This document shows positions 39,872 through 51,514 of a DNA stretch of 64,000 bases, piece after piece (within the stretch, counting starts at the first letter, position 1; every line of letters begins with the position of its first letter). This stretch comes from Vitis vinifera (lineage: Eukaryota > Streptophyta > Magnoliopsida > Vitales > Vitaceae), in NCBI RefSeq assembly GCF_030704535.1, contig NC_081810.1, positions 23,536,501-23,600,500 on the forward strand, in the 5' to 3' direction. The translations under genes were made by a program, and so were the position numbers. Under the pieces are notes generated by a model. The model did no database searches. It was not told where the DNA came from and saw nothing but the letters and a program-made list of their open reading frames with translations.

Positions 39872-42800
39872 ATGGCGGCTGTGGGTAGAGAAGTAGAGAA
39901 GAGGGAAGGGAGAATGGAGGGAAACAGAGTAGTGGTGGTTTCAGCTCTGCAATTCGCCTGCACCGACGACGTCCCCACTAACCTCAATACCGCTGAAAGG
40001 TTTCTCTCTTCTTTTTCTCATCTTTTTATTTTTGATCTTCTGGTCTCTTTGGTTGTTCATATTTCCCAGAGTAACAAGATCAAAACTATGTGGTTTGGGC
40101 TTCTATTTCGCTGTGTATGATTTCCCAACTTTTTATTTTATATTTTCTTTTCATTTACTGGGATTTCTCAGCACCCAAATGGGTTACTAGGGTTTTGGGT
40201 TTCGAGGTTTTAGATCTAGTGTTTCATAACTCAGTGCCCTGCTATTTTTCTCGTCAATATTATGATGTGCGTATGCACACAACACGATCAGGGATGAAAA
40301 CTGCCCTTCTTGGGTCCAAGCATTCATGTGAAGCACAAGCACCTCTTTCTTCCTTTTCTTTGAGTTTTCACTCTCATTTATGCATTTCATTTGAATTCTT
40401 CATGCCCTTCTTTGTTGTTTTTGAATCCATACGCTTAGCTTACAAATCTGTTTCCAATTATGTATAACATTACAGACTTACAGTATCCTTGATGTTTTGT
40501 GTTTACAATTTTTTGGAGCAACTGAATCAATATCAGTTCCATTATTTTGGGTGGGGATTCTTCCTGTTTTGCCCTTATACTCTAGGAACTTTTTCAGCCT
40601 CTAATATCCTTGATGCTGTTGGCATCTAGTCATGAAGATCCTGGTTGGTTTTTCAGCGTTTAATTATTTTCGTTATGAATTGTTATATGTGCTGCTTTTG
40701 GGTGATATTCACGGCATGATAACATTTTCACCTTTTATGAAATTTTGGCATATTGTATGGTGTTGCTAAGGTACCTTTTCATATGCAGGTTGGTGAGAGA
40801 TGCTCACAGGAAGGGTGCAAATATTATTCTTATTCAGGTATGTGCTTGGGAAGCCTGGGATATATATATTTCTTGCAGGAGTATGCGTGCTGAATACATT
40901 TTTAAAGCTGTACTGTGACTTTGGTGTGTTTATTTTATGAATTTCTATAGTGGTCCTTGAGGTCATTTGTTTGTTTTAACTCTGGAGTGCTTTATCCTCT
41001 TGCAAATGCTGAATGTTGTGAACCAAACAGGAGTAGATGTGTGCTTGGGACAATTTAGATATTTAGGAACCTGGGAAGAAGGAAATTGAAATATTATGGG
41101 CTATCTTTATCCTTTGAGAGTTAAAAGGCAAACCTATAGTTCACTTTTCTGGATGCTGATTTATTCATTTAATTTTTTTTAGTTTTTACTTTTTTAATAA
41201 GCATATAAGATTTTTAGTTCATAGAGTTTTTTTTTTGTGGTTTTCTAGATTTAAAGAATAAGTTCTCATTGCAAATATGTCTCAATTTATATATGATCCT
41301 TGGAACTTACATAACTTTGTGCATTTTTAGACATTTAAAGAAAAGTTCTCCTTAAGACACAAAATGGCTTCATTTGTATTTGGTATTTTAAACTTATATG
41401 ACTTTGTGCTTTTTTAGAGATTTAAGGAAAAATTTTATCGTTAATAGTTCACATTATTTTGTAGTATTTTTAAATAAAATACTTGAACAAACAGTACATT
41501 CTTTCTATATTTTTGGAAAGTTAAGAAAAAATCAGCAAGAGTTCATATTAATTTTATATATATAAATTGTCAATTGAGCATAATCATATCAAGTTGACAC
41601 TTAAGTTAGTGTATTATGCATGTGAAGTTGAATACTTGCTAACCTAACTCAATTGAAGCATTGATCAACAAATTGGTACGGGTTATGTCATGTTACTCTC
41701 TACTAAACTGCTCATGTTTGTGCCTAAAGAATTTTGACACAATTATTAGATGCGTTGTGTGGTTTGAGTAAAATTTTAGAATAATCTTACCTCAATACAG
41801 CAGACCTGATTTGACTTATTGACACCCAATTTTATGAGGGGGAAGTTTGAGAAAGACATTGGAGAGAGATGAATGAAGTAGAGAAGTGTATTTGAGTTTC
41901 TTGTGGTTGTTGAACTTGAATATGGATCCTGTTAAAGAAAAGTTCAGTTCGATATCCATAAGGCTCCGTATTTTTTTTGATAGGTAAGTAAAGATTGTAT
42001 TAAACATAAAAACAAGAAGGTATACACAACATATACAAAGCAACCAAAAGACCAAAAAAAGGCTTGAAAACATGAAAACCAACATCCGCGCCCTACAAAG
42101 AGCCTAACCAATCCACAAAGTCTAATAGCGACAAAGAACTACCCCTAATATGCAATCTAACCTAGTCCCAAAAAAGATACAAAAAAGAATTTTTAATTGT
42201 TTGGTCCATGCTTTCAAAACCATCAAAAGCTCTCCTATATATCTCCCTCTATATGGTCCAAAACAAGCACAATGGAGCAAATTTCAAAGCCTTTTCTTTT
42301 CTTTTTTTTTCTTTTTTCTAACAAAGGACCCATGCTAGCTCAAGAGACCCCCTCTAACTAAAGAGTGTATCACCCGCGGTACACCAAAAAGAGCATAAAT
42401 CAACTGCCACAAATACGTGGTACAAACTACTAGGTAGTCAAGAACCAAGGCACTCTTAAAATGTGTTTGTGGATGAAATGAGGATGTTGAGATGCGTGAG
42501 AGGTAACACAAGAAAAGATCATTCAGGGAATGAATGCATTTATAAGAAAGTAGAGGTGGCTCCAATTTAGATATGATATGAGAGATTGTCTGTTTACATG
42601 CAACAAAGATCCATGACTACACAAGCAAGAAGGCCAGTATGATTTAAGTAGAAAGTGCTGCAATGGAAAAAGGTTGGCTAAGAAGAATATGGGATTTGGG
42701 TAAAGGTAGTTGGAAAATATCTGATAGCTAATATTTGACTGAAGAGATGGCCATAGCTGGAGCTAAATGACAAAGAAAGGATTGGGTTTAGTTTTATTTA

Positions 42801-45800
42801 ATTAATAAAAACTTGTTCTTTGTCGTGCTAAACTTAGATTAAAAAGTGTTTAGATCAGAAATGGGCAAAGAAAAATATTTACAATGGATTATTAGATTAT
42901 TTTGTCATTGCTAATTTCTTCTTGCAAACAAAATTGCTACACTTCTGTTGAATCACATGATTGAACATGTGGTGATTCAAGACTTGGAGCATAAATAATA
43001 AGCTAGGTTAAATCCAACAATTTTGGATAATCATAAATCATTGCTTGAAACAGGTTGTGGAAATATCAATCCCATTACGGCCAGCCCATATCTCTCTTTT
43101 CCACATTTGTCTTCTGGTCTCCCAATTGACTGCATTAATCTAAAGCAAGCATCTCTGGATGCTGAATTCTTTTAAAAGATGAAGATGACAACTTCAGCAA
43201 GGTCAACTTTGGGCAATTTTATAAGCATAGACATCTAATGCTCCTTTGTAATTTGTGGGAGTTCTTTCATTTACTGGTAGAAAAAGTTAAAAAAAGATGG
43301 TTTTTTTTCATTCATGTGCTCTACACACGCTAACTCCTTCAATAGGGCTTTGTTTCACTAGATAAGAGTCATAAGACATCACCAACATACATTGTTAAAT
43401 GGTTGCAACTATGGCAGGCTTGATGTCACTTGTGGTGGGATTTTTTTGAGTACATACATGCTTTATTAATCACCATGGTTTTGTCAAGTTTGTAAATTTG
43501 GTAGGCAATTTTATTATTATTTTACATAATATGTTAGGATATTCTAGTGTTTTCAATTTATCAATCTCCATAGGTTAGTTAATTGACTATTACTTGTAAG
43601 TTTGAAACACTTGTCACTGGCCTGAATTGCAAGACTCCATCCTTGCACTCTGCCGCCTTGCATGACAGATGATCACACAAGACTCCAATTTCTACTTTCA
43701 ATTGACCTACAAGACTATTTATTGACAAAAATCTGTCTAGAACGCTTTTAGCAAAGATTGTAAATGGAAATAAAAGAACAAGAAAAAGTATGGAGGACAA
43801 AAAAAAAGTGGAACTAAAAGCTGGCAGGTATTACCCCAATTATAACCTGTCAAGAATTATGAGAAAAGAACTTGGTTGAAATATTTATTAAAATTAAAAT
43901 TAAAAGGAAAAAAGTAGAAAGAATACTCATCTTATAAATATTTAACGAAGGAAAGGAATATTGTTAAAAAACTTAAGACCTGTTTGATTTATCTGCAACT
44001 TCTATTAAACTACTTCTTTGACAATATTAGTTTGAAAAATTGGTTAGTATTTAGTGTATTAAAAAAATTAAATTCTGAAACCACTTGTTGGAAGCTTTTT
44101 GCAAAAGTATCTAGGTCATCGCTTTGTTGAAAAGAGCCTTCTGCCATAAGCCTTCTGCCATAAGGTGCTCTAGTATGTAACCAAGCATAGTGCAAAGTAC
44201 TAAGTGTTAGAAAGAACTTTTAGGAGTTCAGAAAAAAACTGTAGTAAATAGGGTCTTAGTGAATATATGGAAATGGAGAGGAAAAAAGAGGGGGGAAAAA
44301 AAAGAAAAAGAAGAAGAAAAAAGAGAAAGGAAAAACAAGAAAAAGAAAAGAGTTGTAGAAAGTTGGGAAGCAGGGGACTGGGGGCTGTTAATTGTTTCTT
44401 CTACCTTTTTTCCTAATTTTTTATTCTCGGGTTTGCTTTTTTTTTTTTTTTTTTCTTGTCAAATTAAGGATACACAAAATTAAGAAGTTAAAATGAGAAA
44501 CTATGAAATCCCTGGAAGATGACTTCCCAAGGACAACAGTGAGATCACCTGACAATTAAATTGGCATCCCATCTTTTGGAGTACAATCAATAAATGCTTT
44601 TAACACCATACCACAAAGGAGTAGCTCTCCCTAAATCCTTTATATTCATTTTTAGTTTTTACCTTGTGTGCTTATGGGTTCATCCAGGAACTATTTGAAG
44701 GATATTACTTCTGTCAAGCACAGAGGGAGGATTTCTTTCAGCGAGCTAAGCCTTACAAGGGTCATCCTACAATTCTGAGGTAAATGTTTCAACCCAAACC
44801 TGGCTTCTAGATTTGCTCAGCTAGTTGGAATGTCATCCTCCTGTACTAATTATCTTCGTATTTTTATAGCACAGGAACAAAAGGACATCTTGAATTCCTA
44901 CTACATTTACAATTTAATCAAGTTGAACTTATGTTGTACATCTGCATGCTATGCAGGATGCAAAAACTTGCAAAAGAGTTGGGAGTAGTGATACCAGTTA
45001 GCTTCTTTGAAGAGGCAAACAATGCTCATTACAATTCAATTGCCATAGTTGATGCTGATGGCACTGATCTTGGAATCTACAGAAAGTCCCATATCCCAGA
45101 TGGACCAGGTATGTGAATGTAAGGATACTATATACCGAGCTGGTATGTTTTCTATCCATTTTGATTATAATAAATAGTTATTTCTTACAGGCTACCAGGA
45201 AAAGTTTTACTTCAATCCAGGCGACACTGGCTTTAAGGTGCCTACGTTGATGAAATTTCATCAGATCTAATGCTTCCTCAGTACATTTAGTTTGGTGGTG
45301 ATTTTATTTTCTAGTGAAACTTATGGTAATTATAATGCTGCTGGTGAACAGGTTTTTGAAACTAAGTTTGCAAAAATTGGAGTTGGTAAGAATTTTTTCT
45401 ATTATGCTTTTACTTTAATATTAAAGATTTTATTTATTTATGCTTCTTAGGTCTGATAGTAATTTTATTTAGGCAAACCAACCGACTAATGGGGTGCATC
45501 CAAAGGGTTGTATGAAAATCTTCAACTATAAAATGCTATACTCTAGGCTCTGGCTTTACAATGCAAACATGAATGTGTTAATTTCACAGCTTAGAAGCAG
45601 GATTTTTAGTGTTTGCTTCACCATTTCATTGTATTTTAATGTCAGCAATATGCTGGGATCAGTGGTTTCCAGAGGCAGCTCGAGCTATGGTTCTTCAAGG
45701 TGCAGAGATTCTTTTGTACCCTACTGCTATTGGGTCTGAACCTCAAGATACCGGACTTGATTCTTGTGATCACTGGAAGCGAGTGATGCAAGGGCATGCT

Positions 45801-46617
45801 GGGGCTAATTTGGTAAGTTAACTGACATTTTTTTTTTTCAACCTTAGAATCAGTTTTTTTGATTCTTAAGTTAATTTATGTGATATGCTGCCCATGTGCT
45901 TTCTGTAAAGAGTTGATTGGCATTTTGTATCTTGCTTTATTTTTAAAGCTCCCCTGTCCTTGGACTAATAATCATCCATTCAAGTAATCAAGCACCTTAT
46001 CTTATCATCCCTAAAGCAAGGAAATGACAGACTAGATGTTCTCTGTTGTTGCTGCCCTTTTAAATCTAGGGCTTGCCATTAATTGTGAAGTTTGAGTATG
46101 ATGTTTACAGAAGTTGGTGTCACATAAATGCTACTGCTCAATGGGGATTAATCTATTTTTGTTAATTCAGGTACCTCTAGTAGCTTCAAACCGCATTGGG
46201 AAGGAAATAATCCAGACAGAGCATGGAAATACTGAAATCACATTCTATGGAAACTCTTTTATAGCAGGTACTTTCCATTCATTGTTTTGATCATCTGCAG
46301 AGTTCAATTTACTCTCTTATCCCTTAGTTACATGCATGGAATTCTACCCTAAAATCAACTTTATTTCAGTTTTCTATTGGACTGAAATCTGTAACTCTGT
46401 TTGCTTGCAATGATGAACATGCTTGGATATTGATACTGTGATTATAGGACCCACTGGAGAAATTGTCGCAGCTGCTGATGATAAAGAGGAAGCTGTTGTT
46501 GTAGCACAATTTGATCTGGATAAAATCAAATCCAAGAGATATAGTTGGGGGATATTTAGGGATCGACGCCCAGACCTATATAAGGTGCTTCTGACATTAG
46601 ATGGCAGCAAACCCTGA
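39872..46617 (+). CDS. CPA: N-carbamoylputrescine amidase (nitrilase superfamily)
   Basis: Nine exons, 39872-39999, 40789-40837, 44688-44779, 44957-45108, 45191-45237, 45352-45385, 45646-45812, 46171-46267 and 46448-46617, sum to 936 nt, 311 aa plus TGA. The enzyme hydrolyses N-carbamoylputrescine to putrescine, CO2 and ammonia, the last step of the arginine decarboxylase route. The nitrilase Glu-Lys-Cys triad is visible as E60 (LIQELFEGYYF), K133 (YRKSHIPDGPGYQEKFYF) and C170 (ICWDQWFPEAARAM). The C-terminal SFIAGPTGEIVAAADDKEEA and WGIFRDRRPDLYKVLLTLDG are family signatures. The length is close to the usual 300. The first 15 residues before MEGNRVVVV are extra charged sequence, so initiation at that inner Met (39914) is possible. 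Intron 2 is 3.85 kb and holds a LINE-like copy. It resembles Arabidopsis NLP1 (At2g27450). Confidence 0.96.
41970..42590 (-). mobile_element. LINE-like repeat copy in amidase intron 2
   Basis: The left end is a T run and TTTGATAGGTAAGTAAAGAT, then AAGGTATACACAACATATAC and ATCCACAAAGTCTAATAGCG, colinear with the copy at 31250. The minus strand therefore reads toward a poly(A) tail at the left. Weak protein traces of a LINE C terminus are possible but no frame is intact. The right boundary is uncertain. Confidence 0.55.
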
Positions 46618-48994
46618 CTATGTTTAGTATCCCTTTTCCAATAATACCTTGTTGTAGAGGTAATAAAGAAAATTGTTTAACCATTATACCTCACTGTAGA
46701 GGTAACAAAGAAAATTATTTAACCATCATATTGTTTTTCAAGAAAAAAAGAGTTAAAAACATGATTGAACATAGATGCTTTTCATAAATATTTCAGAATA
46801 AAAATGATTATGTAAAAATATATTTAGCATCTTCTCAGATCTAAAGTATGGTTCATTAAGCACTGTTAGGGTGTCATATGCTATGTGTTGCATGTGTTCT
46901 GATGCAGGTTTAATCACTAGAGCATTATCTATTGGAAGATCAGCTGATCACGTCTACCTTAAATTTGTGTGATAAAATGATTTTGGACCATTTAATCTGA
47001 AGATTTGCTCTCAAGCAAGGGGTAAAACTAGGTGGTAAAAAATATTATAATCCTTATGGTTTACCCTCTTGATATCGAAGTGGACCCTTTGATTTTTGGG
47101 TTCCGCTCTTCTATTTGCAAGCCACTTGTTCTATACTTTAAGTTTGAGAGATGTAGTACACACATTGTATATGATTGTCAGCTAGGATGTTCAACACTTT
47201 AAACGACATAGAGCAGGCTATAAAATCTCGAGCATTGTATTGGAGTGGAGCCTGAAATTACAATCTATGAGTGGAAGAATTGTATGTGTGTGTGATTGTA
47301 GCCTGGACACAGGCCCTTTGGTAGATCCCTATTAACTGGAAATCTCTCTTTGGAAGCATTGCAGCCTCAGATTTTCTCATTCTGTCTGCAACTAGTAGGG
47401 TTTCCGTGTAGTTCATATGGGTTCCAGAACAAGACGAGAAAATATTTAGGCCTTAGAAGGCTTGGAACATGTCTTGCCATGTGTTTGGTGGAGAAGAACT
47501 TCTGTTCTTGTCCATAAGACCTCTCTTGAAATTTGTTGAAGCATTTGTAGGAAAGTGTATCCCACTTTTTCCATGTAAACAAGTTTGTTCCAAGAATCTA
47601 TTATGGACAGGATTGAAAGGGCCTGACCCATAGATTTTAGTATATGAGTTCATTCTGTTGTGCTTTCTCTTTTTGTTATTGGTGGGTTACCCATTGTCCA
47701 ATTCTAGGTAGCTCTTTTTTCACAAGACATCATCCTGATGAAATCAACCATTAAATATATCTGAATCTATTTTTCCAGTCAATGGTGTATCAATCAGTCT
47801 CTTTTTTCTGGGATATATTTTGGCCTTGGATTTTGTGGACTTGCACTTTTACGTCTGCCTTCTTCCTTCTTTCTTTGGTTCCCAAATTGTGCTCTCTGTT
47901 GGGTGAGTAATGAACTAGTACAAATAGGACTACAACAGTCTTCTGTTCTGATCATTGCATGTGGCAGCAAACTGTGAAACAGTTGTGCTTTATGCATCAT
48001 GTGTCATGATTTGAGAGCAAGTTTACCATGATCGTGGTGTCTTTGATGCACATGCAGTGTCACCTTAACAGGAGCTGATGCTATCACTAGCTGGAAATGC
48101 TGAATTTCCTCTCATTTGCAACATTTTTTTCCTCTTTTCTACCATTTTTCTTCATTTATCTGTTACATTCTTATTGTTTGATTTGCTTTTAATAGTTGGA
48201 TGTGTTTCTCTTTTGCCGACAACTCTGCTTCCTAACCCATTGATTAATATTTATCCTTGCTGTTTTATATGGCCACAAAAACTTCAGAAGCATTTTGTTT
48301 CTGGAAAACAGAATGCTGTTGTATGTGAACTTAAGTGGTTCACAAAGTACCTACCTCTTATGGCCAAGAAGATGATGATTCTAACTAGTTAAATTGTGAT
48401 ACCAGTTTTCAACATGCACAGGGCTTTCCATTTTTAATGAACGTTGATTTGAGTGGGTGTTGATCCTTTAACTTCTGATTGATGAGACAGTGAATCATTC
48501 ACATTAAGCATGCTATATGATATATAAATATGAACCTTGTACACGTGCATCAGGAGATTAATAGAATCATGAGGAACCTGTTGTATTGGAAGAAAATTCT
48601 TAGGTTGCTAAGTTTAATATTCTTGAGCAGTTGCTCTATGATTAGGATTTTAGATTGTTGACATGTTGTTTGAACTTTGAACAGTCTTTAATAGAATTTC
48701 CATTGCAGAGCTGCTGTAGTGGATTACTAATTGGTATACATAGAGACTTGCCTCACAGGAAATATTTTCTTTCTAGACTATGAATTGAGTCTCAATTGCA
48801 AAAGCACTGTGTGTTCATGTTTGAGGTAAAATTAGTTTGAGGTACTGTTGCATTGCCTGAAGAAATCTAACATGCTAAGAGCAACTACAGTTGTAGAAAG
48901 TAGAGGAAAACTGTACCTCACATTGAAATTTAGTGTGAAAATGCTTAGCAGAAGAAAACAACTATTCTAGGAACATCCAAGGCAAATTCTTGAC
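46618..48994. other. Spacer between amidase and FAF-like genes
   Basis: It starts with the amidase 3' UTR and tandem repeat. The rest (46730-48994) shows no conserved frame, tRNA or terminal repeat that I can recognise. Confidence 0.6.
46646..46729 (+). repeat. Two tandem 42-bp units in the amidase 3' UTR, with polyadenylation signal
   Basis: ACCTTGTTGTAGAGG... (46646-46687) and ACCTCACTGTAGAGG... (46688-46729) are about 36 of 42 identical. Unit 1 contains AATAAA at 46662-46667, while unit 2 has AACAAA at the same place. The stop codon ends at 46617. Confidence 0.8.
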
Positions 48995-49921
48995 TTATTT
49001 CCCTAATTTTATTTGCAGTTCCCCTTGGAAGGGAGAAAAGCAGGAATCTCCTTTGGCTTCATCATGGCTGATTTCAGCTTCGTGTTCGCCATTTTCGTCA
49101 TTGTCTTCTTCATCATTATCATCATATTCATCTTCATTATCTGTGTCTTCTACATCTTGTTCTTCATCTTCTTCCAGGATTTCATCTGGTTGAACAAAGT
49201 GCAGCTTCAGACGCCCATCTTCTCGGCACGCATGAAGGAGCTCCTGATTGGGGATCCGAATCTCCTTAAGAACAAACCTGCCATCATGTCGGTAGGATTT
49301 AAAGCTAACCCAAGGCTTCCCGCTCTTCCCTATACAAGAAATGGGTGGAGGGAATGCTCCTCCTTGTGTCCTGGATCTCCTGAATTCTGTGTATGCATTC
49401 TCCCTTGGTGAATGCCTTGTCACCCTTTCCTCTTGGTTTTCCCAATCATCCTTTATTTCATTGTGCACGTCCTCAACATCATCACAGCTTTCGAACCCAA
49501 GACCCTCAGTGCATAGCTGTAGGCTTTCACTCTTCATAGATGAAAAGCTATCACTGTTCCTGTGACGACTCACATACGGATTTAATGGCCCCTTGTTCTC
49601 CTCCCCCTTCTCACCCCAATTCTCATTCTTTTCAATCCTCAGTTGCGGGTTGAAATCTATCAATGAGGATGTTGATGATGTAGAAGACAATGATGACGAA
49701 GATGATGATGTTGGTGGATGCGGGGAGGACAAGTATGATGATGATGATAGTAGTTCGGAATTCTCTTTGAAATGCAGTTCCCCAAATATCTCAGTGAAGG
49801 AGGGCTGCTCAGGGGGCTTCATGGATTTAATCTGGTTCCATGACGAGAGGGTGTCCATGAGTGTTGGATTTTCTGGCAATGGCTTCTCAAAGATGTGTTG
49901 AAGACTCCCACAGGCAGCCAT
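48995..49921 (-). CDS. FANTASTIC FOUR-like (FAF domain) protein
   Basis: A single exon of 308 aa starting at MAACGSLQHIFEKPLPENPT and ending at ELQIKLGK. Residues 190-243 form the FAF domain: FPPPISCIGKSGKPWVSFKS, HDGRFVLKEIRIPNQELLHA and REDGRLKLHF. A Ser-rich stretch spans 59-87, and an acidic tail spans 248-283 (EEDEEQDVEDTDNEDEYDDN). FAF proteins are plant-specific; some members limit shoot meristem size through WUSCHEL, and FAF-like relatives are annotated as chloroplastic by similarity, though this N terminus shows no clear transit peptide. Ser and Asp/Glu runs are encoded by TCN and GAN triplet runs, which explains long open frames on the opposite strand. The 5' flank (49960-50060) is a purine-rich, GAGA-like stretch. 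Confidence 0.92.
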   Translation of the reverse strand: MAACGSLQHIFEKPLPENPTLMDTLSSWNQIKSMKPPEQPSFTEIFGELHFKENSELLSSSSYLSSPHPPTSSSSSSLSSTSSTSSLIDFNPQLRIEKNENWGEKGEENKGPLNPYVSRHRNSDSFSSMKSESLQLCTEGLGFESCDDVEDVHNEIKDDWENQEERVTRHSPRENAYTEFRRSRTQGGAFPPPISCIGKSGKPWVSFKSYRHDGRFVLKEIRIPNQELLHACREDGRLKLHFVQPDEILEEDEEQDVEDTDNEDEYDDNDEEDNDENGEHEAEISHDEAKGDSCFSPFQGELQIKLGK

Positions 49922-50565
49922 GGCTTGGCTCTCCAGTATTGTGTAGAATGGTTACAGGGTGGGAAAAAAAGAAGGGAAGAAGAAAGAAAGTAGATAGCTG
50001 TATTGTTGGTAGAAAGAGAGAGAGACAGGGAGAAAAGGAGGGAGAGAGACCCAGCAGGGGGGAGTCACGGGATTGAAGATGTTGAAAAAATCAAAGGGAG
50101 GTGCTATTAATTAGGGATAAAGAGATAATCTTGGGAGTACCATAGCTGGAACCTGAGGTGGGTTGAATACCCAATTCAGTGGTTGTAATCGCACAAAAAG
50201 CAAAGCCAAGCTGTTTGCACAAGACTCACACTTGGAAAACTCTTACCCAATCCCCCACACCCCAATACTGGTCTGCTGCTGCCTGCTATATACCCTTCAC
50301 CTCCTTCTACCCCTTTTCTATTCTTTGTGTGGCAATCCTTAATCCTTGCATACAGACGTCAATTGTATACTGCTTAGGATGTGGTTTTAATGTTTTATTC
50401 TAAACTTGGATTTGGTTATTAAATTCCCACTATGTAATTGTCATTGCCAGCAACGCAAGAATATTCGGGTGTTATCCAATTTGCTTGTCTGCTACTTTTA
50501 GGGAAAATATTTGGCTGTTATTATTCATTTTTGATGACCATTCTTTACCGATTGATAAAGAAGCC
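49922..50565 (-). promoter_or_regulatory. FAF-like 5' flank with GA-rich tract
   Basis: Positions 49960-50060 are almost pure A/G on the plus strand (AAAGAGAGAGAGACAGGGAG and similar), that is CT-rich upstream of the minus-strand gene. CT-rich tracts near plant start sites are common in promoters and 5' UTRs. Nothing else was recognised up to 50565. Confidence 0.45.
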
Positions 50566-50762
50566 GGGGGATGTGGACCGCCTCCCACGAAGTGTAGTTT
50601 AGCTGTAATGTAGTGACCAGGGATTGGCTCCATGATCGTATAATTTTCTTTCCCACGCGGCCTGGGGGCTGTGGACCGCCTCCCACGAGGTGTAGCTTAA
50701 ATTGTAATGTAGTGACCAAAGGGCTTGGCTCCATGATCGTGTAATTTTCTGTCCCGCACGGT
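50566..50762. repeat. Two tandem copies of a GC-rich 98-bp unit
   Basis: GTGGACCGCCTCCCACGA occurs at 50573 and 50671, followed in both by GTGTAG, GTAATGTAGTGACCA, TTGGCTCCATGATCGT and TAATTTTCT. The period is 98 bp with few differences. It is GC-richer than its surroundings, lies between the FAF-like and RopGAP genes, and matches nothing I know. Confidence 0.85.
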
Positions 50763-51514
50763 CTTTTTCGGGTTTTTTGATGGTAGTACTGCGTCCAAGT
50801 TTCAGCTCCATCTTGTGGTCCTAACGCATTGAAAAGTGTATCTGACGTATCTCTACCTTTCGCCACAAAAATGAAGGGGAAAATCTTGTGCCAGATTTAG
50901 GTAGGATATGAGTACCAATTCTGGGTTCAGCCAGAAGTTGAATGCAGGTAGAGGGGTTCCCACATATCCTCGTTTTATAGTATATTTAAGTTCTATCAGG
51001 AAAAGCTTGTGTTCCCATACGCCACTGAATCCTGCAAATGGCATTCAAACAAAACATACCCGATTTTGGCATCCCCATGATGTTTTTTGAATGTCATCTT
51101 TTCGTTTCCTGTAAATAATTTCTTCAATAATGTAGGTAAGCAAAATCTGAAATCACACTGCTTTAGTCATTTGTTCTCCGGATTTTGTTTTGCCCAAAAA
51201 AATCGGAGACGTAATGGAAATGAAAGTGGCGTTTTTTTGCTTGGGGTACCAGAAAAAAGGTCAGTCATGGGACATATGACCAAACCCATGAAGATTATAT
51301 CCATTGGATTCAAATGCATTTTTGGAAAGCAGAAAATGTTAGTATCGTAGCATACAGATGTTATCCTTGAAATCAAAACAGGTTGAGCAAACCACCCCAC
51401 AGCACAAAACATGCATGAACAATTTTAACAAACTTACTTTCACAACTTCCAAATCAAACAGACTTACACTGCCAACTCGTCATAGAATCAGTCATGCCAG
51501 ACCCTTGTTGAGCT
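50763..51514. other. 3' flank of the RopGAP gene
   Basis: The RopGAP 3' UTR should lie in the right part. No other gene was recognised. Confidence 0.5.

Noticed and set aside
49013-49411. Long plus-strand open frames opposite the FAF-like gene
   Set aside because: They are hydrophobic Ile/Phe/Ser runs produced by reading GAN/TCN triplet repeats antisense. The FAF domain on the minus strand explains the region.
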